Part shown: in pieces, positions 8,739-16,633 of the stretch
Position numbering within the stretch: the stretch's first letter is position 1
Layout: every line of letters begins with the position of its first letter
Source: Sphingomonas sp. SUN019
GTDB taxonomy: Bacteria; Pseudomonadota; Alphaproteobacteria; Sphingomonadales; Sphingomonadaceae
Length of the DNA stretch: 64,000 nt
Direction of reading: 5' to 3'
Assembly: GCF_024758705.1 (NCBI RefSeq)
Contig: NZ_CP096971.1
Span: forward strand, 3,377,501-3,441,500
Position numbers and translations under genes: made by a program
Notes under the pieces: model-generated
The model's database searches: none
Told to the model about the DNA's origin: nothing
The model's input: only the letters and a program-made list of their open reading frames with translations

Positions 8739-9481
8739 AGCGCCAACCGCCCGCCCTCGATCGCGACCGACTGACCGGTGATGTAGGATGCGGCGTCGGA
8801 CGCGAGGAACAGGATCAGTTCGGCGGCTTCCTCAGACGTGCCGAGCCGCTTCATCGGCGGCCCTGCCGCAATATGATCCTTGCCGCCGACCTTCAGCGCG
8901 ACGCGGTCGAGCATCGGCGTGTCGATCTGTCCCGGCGCGATCGCGTTGACGCGGATGTTCATCGGCGCGCCCTCGATCGCGCCGACCTTCGTCAGCCCCT
9001 CAACCGCGTGCTTGCTGGCGCAATAAAGCCCCAGGCCCGGCCGCCCGCGAAACGCCATCGTCGACGACAGGTTGACGATGCTGCCCCCGCCGCTCGCCTG
9101 CATCGCCAGCATTTCGTGCTTCATCGCCAGCAGCGTGCCGCGCACGTTGATGTCGAATGCGTCGGCATAATTCTCCGCGGTCTGTTCGGTGATCGGGCCC
9201 GCGATCCCGTCGGTTCCGGCGTTGTTGACCGCGATGTCGAGCCGCCCGAAGCGGTCGACGGCGTGCGCGACCAATGCGGCGATCTCGTCCTCCGATCGAA
9301 CGTCGCAGCCGCAATACGACGCGGTTCCGCCCGCGTCGGCGATCTCCGCGACCAGCGCCTCACCCTCGGCATCGCGACGGCCCGACACGACGACTTTCGC
9401 GCCGCGCGCGCCGAGCGCCACCGCAGTCGCGCGTCCGATTCCCGAGAGCGCGCCCGTCACCAGCGCGACCTTGCCCTCCAT
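8735..9481 (-). CDS. Short-chain dehydrogenase/reductase B
   Basis: Classical SDR of about 248 aa. Motifs are TGALSGIG (cofactor), NNAGTD, a catalytic Ser in VNLSSTM and YCASK. The start MEGKVALVTG at 9481 is chosen because GGGAG lies nine bases upstream; ATG at 9490 would abut that site. It is the first gene of a two-gene operon with SDR A and is divergent from the phosphotransferase gene, with two palindromes in between (9538-9553 and 9558-9571). Confidence 0.9.
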   Translation of the reverse strand: MEGKVALVTGALSGIGRATAVALGARGAKVVVSGRRDAEGEALVAEIADAGGTASYCGCDVRSEDEIAALVAHAVDRFGRLDIAVNNAGTDGIAGPITEQTAENYADAFDINVRGTLLAMKHEMLAMQASGGGSIVNLSSTMAFRGRPGLGLYCASKHAVEGLTKVGAIEGAPMNIRVNAIAPGQIDTPMLDRVALKVGGKDHIAAGPPMKRLGTSEEAAELILFLASDAASYITGQSVAIEGGRLAL

Positions 9482-9537
9482 CGGCCCCATCTCCCGAAAT
9501 AATACCGGGAAATGGATTTCGCGTGCGCGCGCCGACA

Positions 9538-9553
9538 GGGACGAGTTTCCGTC
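9538..9553. promoter_or_regulatory. Operator candidate GGGAC-N6-CCGTC (site 2)
   Basis: GGGACGAGTTTCCGTC lies between the divergent SDR and phosphotransferase genes, 56 bases from one start and 40 from the other. With flanks it shares CAGGGACrArTyTCCGTC with site 1 at 4520. Confidence 0.55.
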
Positions 9554-9557
9554 CATT

Positions 9558-9571
9558 GGACACGCGTGTCC
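9558..9571. promoter_or_regulatory. Perfect 14-bp palindrome GGACACGCGTGTCC
   Basis: A perfect palindrome adjacent to site 2 in the divergent promoter region. It could be a second operator, but no other copy was found by reading the window. Confidence 0.35.
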
Positions 9572-9593
9572 GCATCGCGATCCTCTCGCCGAG

Positions 9594-10607
9594 ATGATCG
9601 AGCTGACGCCAGACCTGCTCTCACGCTACCTGACGACCGCCATCCCGGAGTGGACCGCGGCGGAGGTGACGCGGCTCGACCGCCTGCCGCTCGGCGCGTC
9701 GCGCGAAACCTACCGGCTCGACGTGCGCGTGAACGGCGCGGAAACGCTGCCGCTGATCCTGCGCCGCGATCCCCCGGCCAGCCTGGTCGGCACCGACGCG
9801 CGCACCGAATACGAAAGCTACCGCGCGATTCACGGCCACGGCGTCCCCGTCCCGCGTATGATCCATTTCGAGACCGATACCGCCAAGCTGGGCGGCGCGG
9901 TGATGATCGCGGAGGATCTGCGCGGGTTCCACAACAGCGAATATCAGCTGCAGGAACCCGCCTGGGCCGACAGGCTGCCGCGCATCGCCCAACAGATGTG
10001 GGGCATGATGGGGACGCTCGCCGCGGTCGATGTGGCGACGCTGGACCTGTCCTTCATGCCGCCCGCGACAATCGAGGGCGCGGCGAAACAGGAGCTCGAC
10101 CTGTGGGTGGCGAAGTTCCGCGCCAATGCGAGCGGACCCGACCCGATCTTCGAAGCGGCGGCGCGCGAGCTGGAGCGGACGCTGCCGATTGCGCAGAAAC
10201 TGGCGATGGTCCACGGCGATTTCCGCGCGGGAAACTTCCTCTACGACGACGACGCAACGGTGCGCGCGATCCTCGACTGGGAAATGGCCCACCTCGGCGA
10301 TCCGCTCGAGGATCTGGCGTGGAGCATCAACCGCGGTTTCTGCTTCGGCAAGGACGATCGCCGGTCGGGCATCGCCCCGCGCGAACAGGTGATCGCGATC
10401 TGGGAGAAAGCCAGCGGCCTGACCGCCGATCCGGCGCGTCTGCGCTGGTACGAGCTGTTTTCGGACGTGAAGGCGCAGGCGCTCTGGGTGTCGGCGGCGA
10501 ACGTGTGGACGACGTCGGAGAACAAGGACGTGATCCTGGGCTACGCCAGTTGGTGGCTGCAGAATACGCAGAACCGCGCGATGCTCGAAACGATGGGGCG
10601 GTTGTGA
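9594..10607 (+). CDS. APH-family phosphotransferase 1
   Basis: Protein-kinase-fold small-molecule kinase of 337 aa, of the APH/ACAD10-like type common in sphingomonad catabolic clusters. The catalytic loop is VHGDFRAGNFLYDD (about residues 205-218), followed by the metal-binding LDWEMAHLGDP. The start at 9594 (MIELTPDLL) is chosen as the family-like N terminus; upstream in-frame sequence overlaps the divergent promoter. It overlaps the next gene by four bases (GTGA). Family members near acyl-CoA genes may phosphorylate hydroxy acids or CoA thioesters; the actual substrate is unknown. Confidence 0.85.
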   Translation: MIELTPDLLSRYLTTAIPEWTAAEVTRLDRLPLGASRETYRLDVRVNGAETLPLILRRDPPASLVGTDARTEYESYRAIHGHGVPVPRMIHFETDTAKLGGAVMIAEDLRGFHNSEYQLQEPAWADRLPRIAQQMWGMMGTLAAVDVATLDLSFMPPATIEGAAKQELDLWVAKFRANASGPDPIFEAAARELERTLPIAQKLAMVHGDFRAGNFLYDDDATVRAILDWEMAHLGDPLEDLAWSINRGFCFGKDDRRSGIAPREQVIAIWEKASGLTADPARLRWYELFSDVKAQALWVSAANVWTTSENKDVILGYASWWLQNTQNRAMLETMGRL

Positions 10608-11041
10608 GCCCGGCCATCGCCGCGGTCCTCACGGACCATTCGCAGCGGCTGCTGACCCGCATCGCGCCGCAGCTGACCGGGTTCGACGCCAACAGCGTGT
10701 CGATGATCGGGCTGATGCTGCAGATGGTGGCGGACCAGTGGGACGGCGCGGCGGCGATGCGCGTCGAGGAAAACCGCGCGATCCGCGGACTGTTTCGCGA
10801 TGCGGCGGCCCTGGTCGAGGGGAGCGACCTCGGCGCGCGGATCGCGGAACTGGCGGCGGGCGAGGACGACGACCTGCACCTCAACGCGCTGGAGGCGACG
10901 AACCACGCGCTGCGCGCCGCGCTGATCGAACTGCACGCGACGGTCGAGCAATGCGCCGATGCGGCGGCGATCAACGATGCGATCTGGGCCGAGCTGCGCC
11001 GCTCGACCGACCGCCGCCGCATCGCCTCGGCCAATTTTTAG
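10604..11041 (+). CDS. Hypothetical protein, 145 aa
   Basis: I do not recognise this family. The protein starts at GTG 10604 inside the stop of the phosphotransferase gene, so it is translationally coupled to it. It is predicted all-helical, with a leucine/alanine-rich pattern (for example SMIGLMLQMVADQWDGAAAM) and no cysteines outside one near residue 117. No signal peptide or membrane segment is seen. The tight coupling suggests it acts with the kinase, possibly as an accessory subunit. Confidence 0.75.
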   Translation: MSPAIAAVLTDHSQRLLTRIAPQLTGFDANSVSMIGLMLQMVADQWDGAAAMRVEENRAIRGLFRDAAALVEGSDLGARIAELAAGEDDDLHLNALEATNHALRAALIELHATVEQCADAAAINDAIWAELRRSTDRRRIASANF

Positions 11042-11050
11042 GAGCGTTCG

Positions 11051-12169
11051 ATGCTGATCCTGATGGACGATTATCCCATCCACCAGACCGCCGAGCCGCT
11101 GTCGTATATGGCGTCCAGCGAGCGCAATATGTACGCGCGTTACTGGTACAACGGCTATGATTTCGACGGCGAGTTCTACATCGGCGTCGCCTTTGCGGCT
11201 TATCCCAATCGCGAGGTGATGGATGGCGCGGTGTCGATCGTGCGCAAGGATGGTACACAGGACAGCTTCCGCGCCTCGCGCCGGCTGCGTGGGGACCGCA
11301 CCGACCTGTACGCCGGGCCGATGCGGCACGAGATCGTCGAGCCGATGCGGACGGTGCGGGTGACGGTGGAGAAGAACGACACCGGCTTCACCTGTGACCT
11401 GACCTTCCACGCCAGCACCGTGACGCACGAGGAGCCCGCCGACCACATGAAGCAGGGTGTGCGCACCGTCGCGCAGATGAAAAGGTTCAGCCAGTTCGGC
11501 CGGTGGGAGGGCTGGATCGAGGTGAACGGGAAACGCCAGGAGATCGACCCCGCGACGACCTATGGCACCAAAGACCGCTCATGGGGCTGGCGCTGGACCG
11601 GGGAGAGCGAACAGGGGATCGCGCGCGACCAGCCCGAACAATTCTTCTGGCTGTGGGCCCCGCTCCACTGGCAGGATCGCTGCACGCATTGGGGGCAGCA
11701 CGAATATGCCGACGGCAAGCGCTGGAAGGAATTCGCGCAGGTCTTTCCGACGCACCCGGTCGAAACCCGCTTCGATCCCTTGGCCGACGAAGTGGAGGAA
11801 GTGGTGTGCGGCGATCACCGCCTGACCTTTGCTAAAGGATCGCGGATGATCGAGCGGGCGGAGATCGACACGCTTTATCCCGACGGGCGCACCGAGACGT
11901 TCGTGCTGGAACCGCTGCTGCGCTATCACATGATCGGCACCGGCTATAATCATCCCGAATGGGGCCACGGCTTTTACAAGGGCGAGGAAGCGCACACGCT
12001 GGAACATTGGAATATCGACGACCTGGACCTGAACGCGCCGCGTTACCTGCACGTCCAGCATGTCGTCCGCGCGACGTGCGGCGACAAGGTCGGGGTAGGG
12101 GCGCTGGAGCAATACATCACCGGCCCGCACGCGCGATACGGGCTGACGGGGTTCCTCGATCCGACGTGA
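11051..12169 (+). CDS. CrtC/AttH-like (DUF7064-type) protein 1
   Basis: Protein of 372 aa that resembles the beta-barrel CrtC/AttH lipocalin-like group often found with sphingomonad and actinobacterial degradation genes. The second half has the conserved block RFSQFGRWEGWIEVNGK, then TYGTKDRSWGWRW. It is a paralogue of the protein at 14149-15333, which shares YHQFGRPSGWIEIEGE and RDHSWG. It starts 9 bases after the previous gene with AGGAG just upstream. No signal peptide is visible. The function is unknown; binding or isomerisation of a hydrophobic intermediate is conceivable. Confidence 0.75.
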   Translation: MLILMDDYPIHQTAEPLSYMASSERNMYARYWYNGYDFDGEFYIGVAFAAYPNREVMDGAVSIVRKDGTQDSFRASRRLRGDRTDLYAGPMRHEIVEPMRTVRVTVEKNDTGFTCDLTFHASTVTHEEPADHMKQGVRTVAQMKRFSQFGRWEGWIEVNGKRQEIDPATTYGTKDRSWGWRWTGESEQGIARDQPEQFFWLWAPLHWQDRCTHWGQHEYADGKRWKEFAQVFPTHPVETRFDPLADEVEEVVCGDHRLTFAKGSRMIERAEIDTLYPDGRTETFVLEPLLRYHMIGTGYNHPEWGHGFYKGEEAHTLEHWNIDDLDLNAPRYLHVQHVVRATCGDKVGVGALEQYITGPHARYGLTGFLDPT

Positions 12170-12955
12170 CTACCGGTCGAACATCGCCAGGTCGGTAAAC
12201 CGGACATTGTCCTTCGCGATCCCGTCCAGCACGACCTGCATCCCGCCCGCGCGGATCATCCATTCCAGGCGGTGATCGCGGAACTGGCGGCGGAACGCGC
12301 CGCTGTCGAGCAGCCCGACGTAATGCTCCATCCCCGCGACCGATGCCGCCGCCTCGCCGATCGTCGTCGCTACCGCGGGGCGCGCCATCACGCGGTCGAT
12401 CCAGGCGTTCAGCGCGGTATCCGGCGCGGGGCCGACGCCAAAGATCTGCGACATCGTGACATAGGGCACCGCGACCAGATCGGCCCAGCCATAAGCGTCG
12501 CCGCTCAGCCAGCCGCTGGCATCGATCTGCCGTTCCAGCCAGCGGTGCAGGACTGCGGTCTCCTCCGCCGCCACGCGCCGCAAATCCTCCGCAATGCCGT
12601 TGCCGCGCCCGAAGAAGCGCAGTTCGCCCAGGCCCCAGTTGATCGCCTCGAAATGCGTGTCGCACACCTCCTCGATCATCCGGCATTGCGCGGCGCGGAG
12701 CGGGTCGGCTGGGCGCAATGCAGGCTCGGGATGAACGTCCTCCAGATATTCCAGGATGACGCTGGAATCGTAGATCGTGGTGTCGCCGACGACCAGCGCA
12801 GGCACCTCCAGCCGCGGGTTGTGCGCAGCATATCCGCGGCCGTCGCCGCTGCCGAGACCATCGGGGATGCGCGCATCGAACGCCACGCCCTTCTCGCGCA
12901 GCATGATGCGCACCTTCTGCGCATAGGGTGACAACGGGTGATCGTAGAGGATCAT
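12170..12955 (-). CDS. Glutathione S-transferase family protein 1
   Basis: GST-fold protein of 261 aa. The N-terminal thioredoxin-like domain (MILYDHPLSPYAQKVRIML) includes the glutathione-side DSSVILEYLED; an all-helical C-terminal domain follows, with an extra tail ending in RDHRLEWMIRAGG and DNVRFTDL. It is a close paralogue of the protein at 23019-23834, sharing the unusual EVCDTHxEAINWGL stretch and the tail. The ATG at 12955 follows the epimerase gene by 8 bases, so the two form an operon. A role in ether cleavage or isomerisation of a pathway intermediate is possible but unproven. Confidence 0.87.
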   Translation of the reverse strand: MILYDHPLSPYAQKVRIMLREKGVAFDARIPDGLGSGDGRGYAAHNPRLEVPALVVGDTTIYDSSVILEYLEDVHPEPALRPADPLRAAQCRMIEEVCDTHFEAINWGLGELRFFGRGNGIAEDLRRVAAEETAVLHRWLERQIDASGWLSGDAYGWADLVAVPYVTMSQIFGVGPAPDTALNAWIDRVMARPAVATTIGEAAASVAGMEHYVGLLDSGAFRRQFRDHRLEWMIRAGGMQVVLDGIAKDNVRFTDLAMFDR

Positions 12956-12963
12956 CGCGGACC

Positions 12964-14016
12964 TCACATGTTCTTCAGCGTCGACAGCTGCGCGCGGAAT
13001 ACGGTGCGTTCGGGGCCGTCCTCCATGGGAATGCCGCCGCGCCGGTCGAGTTCGGCCAGCACCGCATCGTCGGCGGAGAAGTCGTATTCGTACCGCTCGC
13101 GTCCGCCGTCCACGAACCATGCGTAGGAATCGGCCAGCCCCTCGGCCAGCGTCAGTTGCGGTTCCCACCCCAGATCGCGCCGCGCCTTGTCGATCGAGAA
13201 CACCATGCTGCCACGGCTCGCCTCCAGCCAATGCACGATCGGGGAGCGCATATCGGCGGGCAGGTCGTTCGGCATGACGATGATGTCCGGCGCAACGCCC
13301 ACCGCCTCGGCCATCAGCCGCATGTAATTGACGATGCTGCAGAATTGCTTGCCCGCGACATTGTAGATCTGGCCAACCGCGGCCTCTTTCCCCAGCACCG
13401 CGACCAGCGCGCGCGCCACGTCGCGGGTGTTGATGAAATGGACCATCGCCTCGACCTTGCCCGCGATCAGCAGCGGGCGGCCCTCCTCCAGCCGCTTGAA
13501 CGTACCGGGCTCGCGCGACACCGCGGGACTCATCGGGCCGCAGCTGTGGCTGACGCGCAGGCTGGTGAAGGGAAATCCGTTCGCGGCGTGTTCGCGCGCG
13601 AGCAAATCCTCGCACTGCACCTTACCCGCGGCGTAAGCCCCGTACAGCGCGGTCGCGGCATCGCGCCCCACCGCGCTGCTTTCGTCGATCGGCTGCGCGG
13701 CGGCCATCTCATATACCGCGATCGAGCTGGTGAAGACGAAATGCCGCACGCGCCCGCGGAACAGATCGATCATCGGAACCAGATGCTCCGGCGTATAGGA
13801 CGTATTGTCGAACACCGCGTCGAAATCGTCGCGCAGCGGACCGAGCACCGCGTCCAGCACCCCCGGTGCATGGCGATCGCCGTGCAACCGCCGCACCCCC
13901 GGCGGCAGCGGCGCTTCGTGGCTGTTGAACACGGTCACGTCGTGGCCCTGCGCGACCAGTTCGCGCACGAGCTGGAGCCCGATGTAGCGATTGCCGCCCA
14001 TCACGAGCACCTTCAT
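12964..14016 (-). CDS. NAD-dependent epimerase/dehydratase family protein
   Basis: Extended-SDR protein of 350 aa. The cofactor motif is GGNRYIG at the very N terminus (a variant of GxxGxxG), with YGAYAAGK as the probable Tyr-Lys catalytic pair. A substrate-binding C-terminal domain follows. Extended SDRs include epimerases, reductases and isoflavone-reductase-like enzymes; nothing here decides between them. ATG at 14016 (MKVLVMGG) is preferred over the in-frame MGVT start 12 bases upstream. It is divergent from the CrtC/AttH-like gene and shares an operator candidate with it. Confidence 0.87.
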   Translation of the reverse strand: MKVLVMGGNRYIGLQLVRELVAQGHDVTVFNSHEAPLPPGVRRLHGDRHAPGVLDAVLGPLRDDFDAVFDNTSYTPEHLVPMIDLFRGRVRHFVFTSSIAVYEMAAAQPIDESSAVGRDAATALYGAYAAGKVQCEDLLAREHAANGFPFTSLRVSHSCGPMSPAVSREPGTFKRLEEGRPLLIAGKVEAMVHFINTRDVARALVAVLGKEAAVGQIYNVAGKQFCSIVNYMRLMAEAVGVAPDIIVMPNDLPADMRSPIVHWLEASRGSMVFSIDKARRDLGWEPQLTLAEGLADSYAWFVDGGRERYEYDFSADDAVLAELDRRGGIPMEDGPERTVFRAQLSTLKNM

Positions 14017-14073
14017 CGTCACCCCCATCGAGCCATGCCTCAATCGATGCGCTTTCAGGCTGCCCGAACCCAA

Positions 14074-14089
14074 GGGACGGAATTCCGTC
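14074..14089. promoter_or_regulatory. Operator candidate GGGAC-N6-CCGTC (site 3, best palindrome)
   Basis: The site lies within the perfect 16-bp palindrome GGACGGAATTCCGTCC (14075-14090), midway between two divergent genes, 57 bases from one start codon and 59 from the other. This symmetric placement is like a shared activator site. Confidence 0.6.
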
Positions 14090-14148
14090 CGTCGCCCGCC
14101 CCCGGCCAGCGCGGCATCACCGATCCGGATCATTGGAGAGACCCGGAT

Positions 14149-15333
14149 ATGCGCAATTTCGGTCGGCACGGCATGGAGGATATCGGGCAGCTGATCGCGC
14201 TCGACGAACATCTCAACCATCAGATCGCCGACACCTTCACCGCGGTTGCAACATCCGAACATAGCTGGACCGAAAAGATCTGGACCGCGCTGGTCAAGAA
14301 GGACGGCAGCTTGGCGGTCGATTTCGGGCTGGGGCGGTACCACAACCGTGGGGTGATGGACGGTTGGGCCGCGGTCGCGCGCGGGACGCAGCAATGGACC
14401 GTCCGCGCCAGCCGCGAACTGCGCGACGATCCGATGGAGCTGACCGTCGGGCCGCTGACCTATGCGATCGAGGAGCCGTTCCAGCGGTTGCGCTTCAGCC
14501 TGGCGAAGAACGACGTGCAGCCGATCGCGTACGACATCGTATTCGACGCCGCGTTCCCGCCGTTCTTCGAGGATCGCCACCGCCAGCGCGAACCCGACGG
14601 TTTTCGCATCGGATCGGACGTCATCCGATATCACCAGTTTGGCCGCCCGAGCGGGTGGATCGAGATCGAGGGCGAGCGGATCGACATCGTCCCCGACGAA
14701 TGGTGCGAGGTGCGCGATCATAGCTGGGGCACGCGGCTCGACGTCGGGCAGCATTCGGCGGACATCAAGCCGACCACCGATTTCGGCGGCGCGGCGTTCG
14801 GCAAGGACGAATTCGTGCTGATCTGGAGCCCGTTCCTGCTGACCGATCCGAACGGAGAGCAGGTCGCGTATCATTTCTATTACATGTCGAAGCGCGGGCA
14901 CGTGTTCTATTCGTCGGGCTATCGCAACCTGCCCGACGGCACGCAGGAAAAGGTCGGGCGCGTCCGCCCCGAACTGGCCTTCGACGACCGCACCCGACGG
15001 CTGAAGGGCGGCCGCGTGCATTTCGACATGCTGCAGGGCGGGACGCGCACGGTCGAGGTCGAGGTCGCAGGGCCGTCCGCGGTTCACCTCGGGCCGGGTC
15101 TATACCTCGGGTATGAAGGCAAGAAGCACGGCTCGTGGAAGGGGCCGCTGGAGGTGGAGGGCGACGCGGTGGCCGACACGCTCGACATCCCGACCCTGCA
15201 ACGCATCCACCAGCTCCGCGATTGCCCGATCCGCGTGACCGAAGGCGACATGACCGGACACGGCATCATGGAAACGATCATCCACGGCGCGGACCCGGCG
15301 CTGGGCCTGACGCGAGAAAACTCGCTGGTCTGA
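14149..15333 (+). CDS. CrtC/AttH-like (DUF7064-type) protein 2
   Basis: Protein of 394 aa, paralogous to the one at 11051-12169 (shared GWIEIEGE-type and RDHSWG-type blocks). The start ATG at 14149 has GGAGAG eight bases upstream and sits after the operator; an in-frame extension upstream would cover the epimerase gene and is not real. Predicted mostly beta with no signal peptide. The presence of two such proteins in one cluster suggests that they act on related intermediates or at successive steps. Function not established. Confidence 0.77.
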   Translation: MRNFGRHGMEDIGQLIALDEHLNHQIADTFTAVATSEHSWTEKIWTALVKKDGSLAVDFGLGRYHNRGVMDGWAAVARGTQQWTVRASRELRDDPMELTVGPLTYAIEEPFQRLRFSLAKNDVQPIAYDIVFDAAFPPFFEDRHRQREPDGFRIGSDVIRYHQFGRPSGWIEIEGERIDIVPDEWCEVRDHSWGTRLDVGQHSADIKPTTDFGGAAFGKDEFVLIWSPFLLTDPNGEQVAYHFYYMSKRGHVFYSSGYRNLPDGTQEKVGRVRPELAFDDRTRRLKGGRVHFDMLQGGTRTVEVEVAGPSAVHLGPGLYLGYEGKKHGSWKGPLEVEGDAVADTLDIPTLQRIHQLRDCPIRVTEGDMTGHGIMETIIHGADPALGLTRENSLV

Positions 15334-15334
15334 C

Positions 15335-15448
15335 AATCCTCGCCTGCAAGGGGAGATGGCGCGTAGCGTCGGAGGGGTGTCGACCTCTCGATAGGCAGAC
15401 ACCCCTCCGTCAGGCTTCGCCTGCCACCTCCCCTTGCAGGGGAGGATT
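15335..15448. repeat. Intergenic palindromic repeat, copy B
   Basis: Second copy of the repeat at 7855-7968, with outer arms at 15335-15359 and 15424-15448 and the same internal GGAGGGGT/ACCCCTCC pair. It fills the space between two convergent genes and may end transcription in both directions. Confidence 0.8.
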
Positions 15449-15465
15449 GGAAAAGAGTGCGCCCG

Positions 15466-16209
15466 CTACACCACCAGATGGTTCATCCGCGCGACCAGCG
15501 CGGCGCGGTTGTGGATGCCGAGTTTCTGGTAGATCCGCCGCAGATGGTTCTCGACGGTATATTCGGACAGACTGGCTAGCCAGGCGATCTCCTTGTTCTG
15601 GCGGCCTTCGCATACCAGTCGGGCGATATCGGTTTCGCGCGCGGACAGGTTCGGTTTCTCCTTGTTCACGGTCGGCGCGAACAGCGCGACGAGCGAGCGA
15701 TAGCCCGCGCCGCTGGTCAACAGCGAAGACAAAAGGTTCGTGGCGATCTTGTCCTGCAGCACGCCGATCTGGTGGCCCAGCCGTTCGGTGGGGACGCCCG
15801 CGCGGCGCTTGCGATGGCCGGAACGATGCACGCCGATCGTCAGATACAGCCGCGATTGCAGCCGTAGCGTCGAGGCGCCGACGACGTCGATGTCGCGGTG
15901 CGACACGAAACGCCAGTAATCGTCCGCGCGCGCGCCGCAGCGCATGATCTCCGGCTGATTGGGCACGCGAAACCCGGCATCGCCGACGCTGTCGGCTTCG
16001 TTGATCAGCGTGTCGGTGAACGGATCGACGTCGCAGATGCGGTGCCCGAGATAGGTATCCAGCACCTCGTCCTGCACGCCGTAATTGCCGAGGTAGAACA
16101 ATCGCGTGGCGGGCGTGGTCTTGTCGGCGATGAACGCGACGGTGCTGTCGATATCGCAATCGTGCGCCAGGTTGCGCGCATAGTCGCCGATGGCGTCGCT
16201 CATCTGCAT
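15466..16209 (-). CDS. LuxR-family transcriptional regulator (solo), LuxR-2
   Basis: Regulator of about 247 aa with a C-terminal LuxR/GerE HTH (LSARETDIARLVCEG and NKEIAWLASLSEYTVENHLRRIYQKL). The N-terminal domain is alignable with LuxR-1 (both have DPFT and the stretch DIDVVGA/GIDVVGA). The start at 16209 (MQMSDAI) is chosen for the GGAGAGGA site upstream; a longer in-frame start at 16263 exists. With LuxR-1 it probably forms a pair of regulators, perhaps a heterodimer, controlling the flanking catabolic genes. No luxI-type synthase is in the window. Confidence 0.87.
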   Translation of the reverse strand: MQMSDAIGDYARNLAHDCDIDSTVAFIADKTTPATRLFYLGNYGVQDEVLDTYLGHRICDVDPFTDTLINEADSVGDAGFRVPNQPEIMRCGARADDYWRFVSHRDIDVVGASTLRLQSRLYLTIGVHRSGHRKRRAGVPTERLGHQIGVLQDKIATNLLSSLLTSGAGYRSLVALFAPTVNKEKPNLSARETDIARLVCEGRQNKEIAWLASLSEYTVENHLRRIYQKLGIHNRAALVARMNHLVV

Positions 16210-16633
16210 ATCGGTCCTCTCCTCCGGACGCGGCTCCCGGATCGGGGGGAACGACGCCATCACCGCGATGCCGCTGCGCCGGCCTTTATGGCCGTGCGCA
16301 GCTTACGGCTGACGGACGGATCATGTGGGAAACGATGCGGCAAGTAAAGTTTCCGTGCGCGTTCTACCTCGAAAAACCTGACGGAAATCCGTCGATATCC
16401 CGCCAGCGCGGATTGCAGTCAAATGGTTCATTGCAACGCCTGCAGGGCGAATATGATATATAAAAACACTATATAACAACAGTGTATGCGAAACGACGAT
16501 AGTAACGATGGCGAAATGAGCCGATGGCGATCTCACGCGGAGAATAGGCCAAAGGTGTAAGACAATTCTGTCCGTCGAAATAAGAAGATCGATTGCGACT
16601 CGGGGTCAGCGCGGTCGGAGTGGAGAGGGTCGA
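16210..16633. other. Intergenic region with AT-rich promoter and operator
   Basis: No gene is seen in these 424 bases. They contain the operator candidate at 16378-16393, an AT-rich stretch near 16450-16490 with a short inverted repeat ACACT...AGTGT, and a half-site TCCGTC at 16571-16576, 57 bases before the next start codon. That spacing matches the distance of the other operator sites. Promoters for LuxR-2 and for the plus-strand operon probably lie here. Confidence 0.5.
16378..16393. promoter_or_regulatory. Operator candidate (site 4)
   Basis: CTGACGGAAATCCGTC contains the palindrome GACGGA-AA-TCCGTC and matches site 3 at 12 of 16 positions. It lies upstream of both LuxR-2 and the plus-strand operon. 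Confidence 0.5.
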
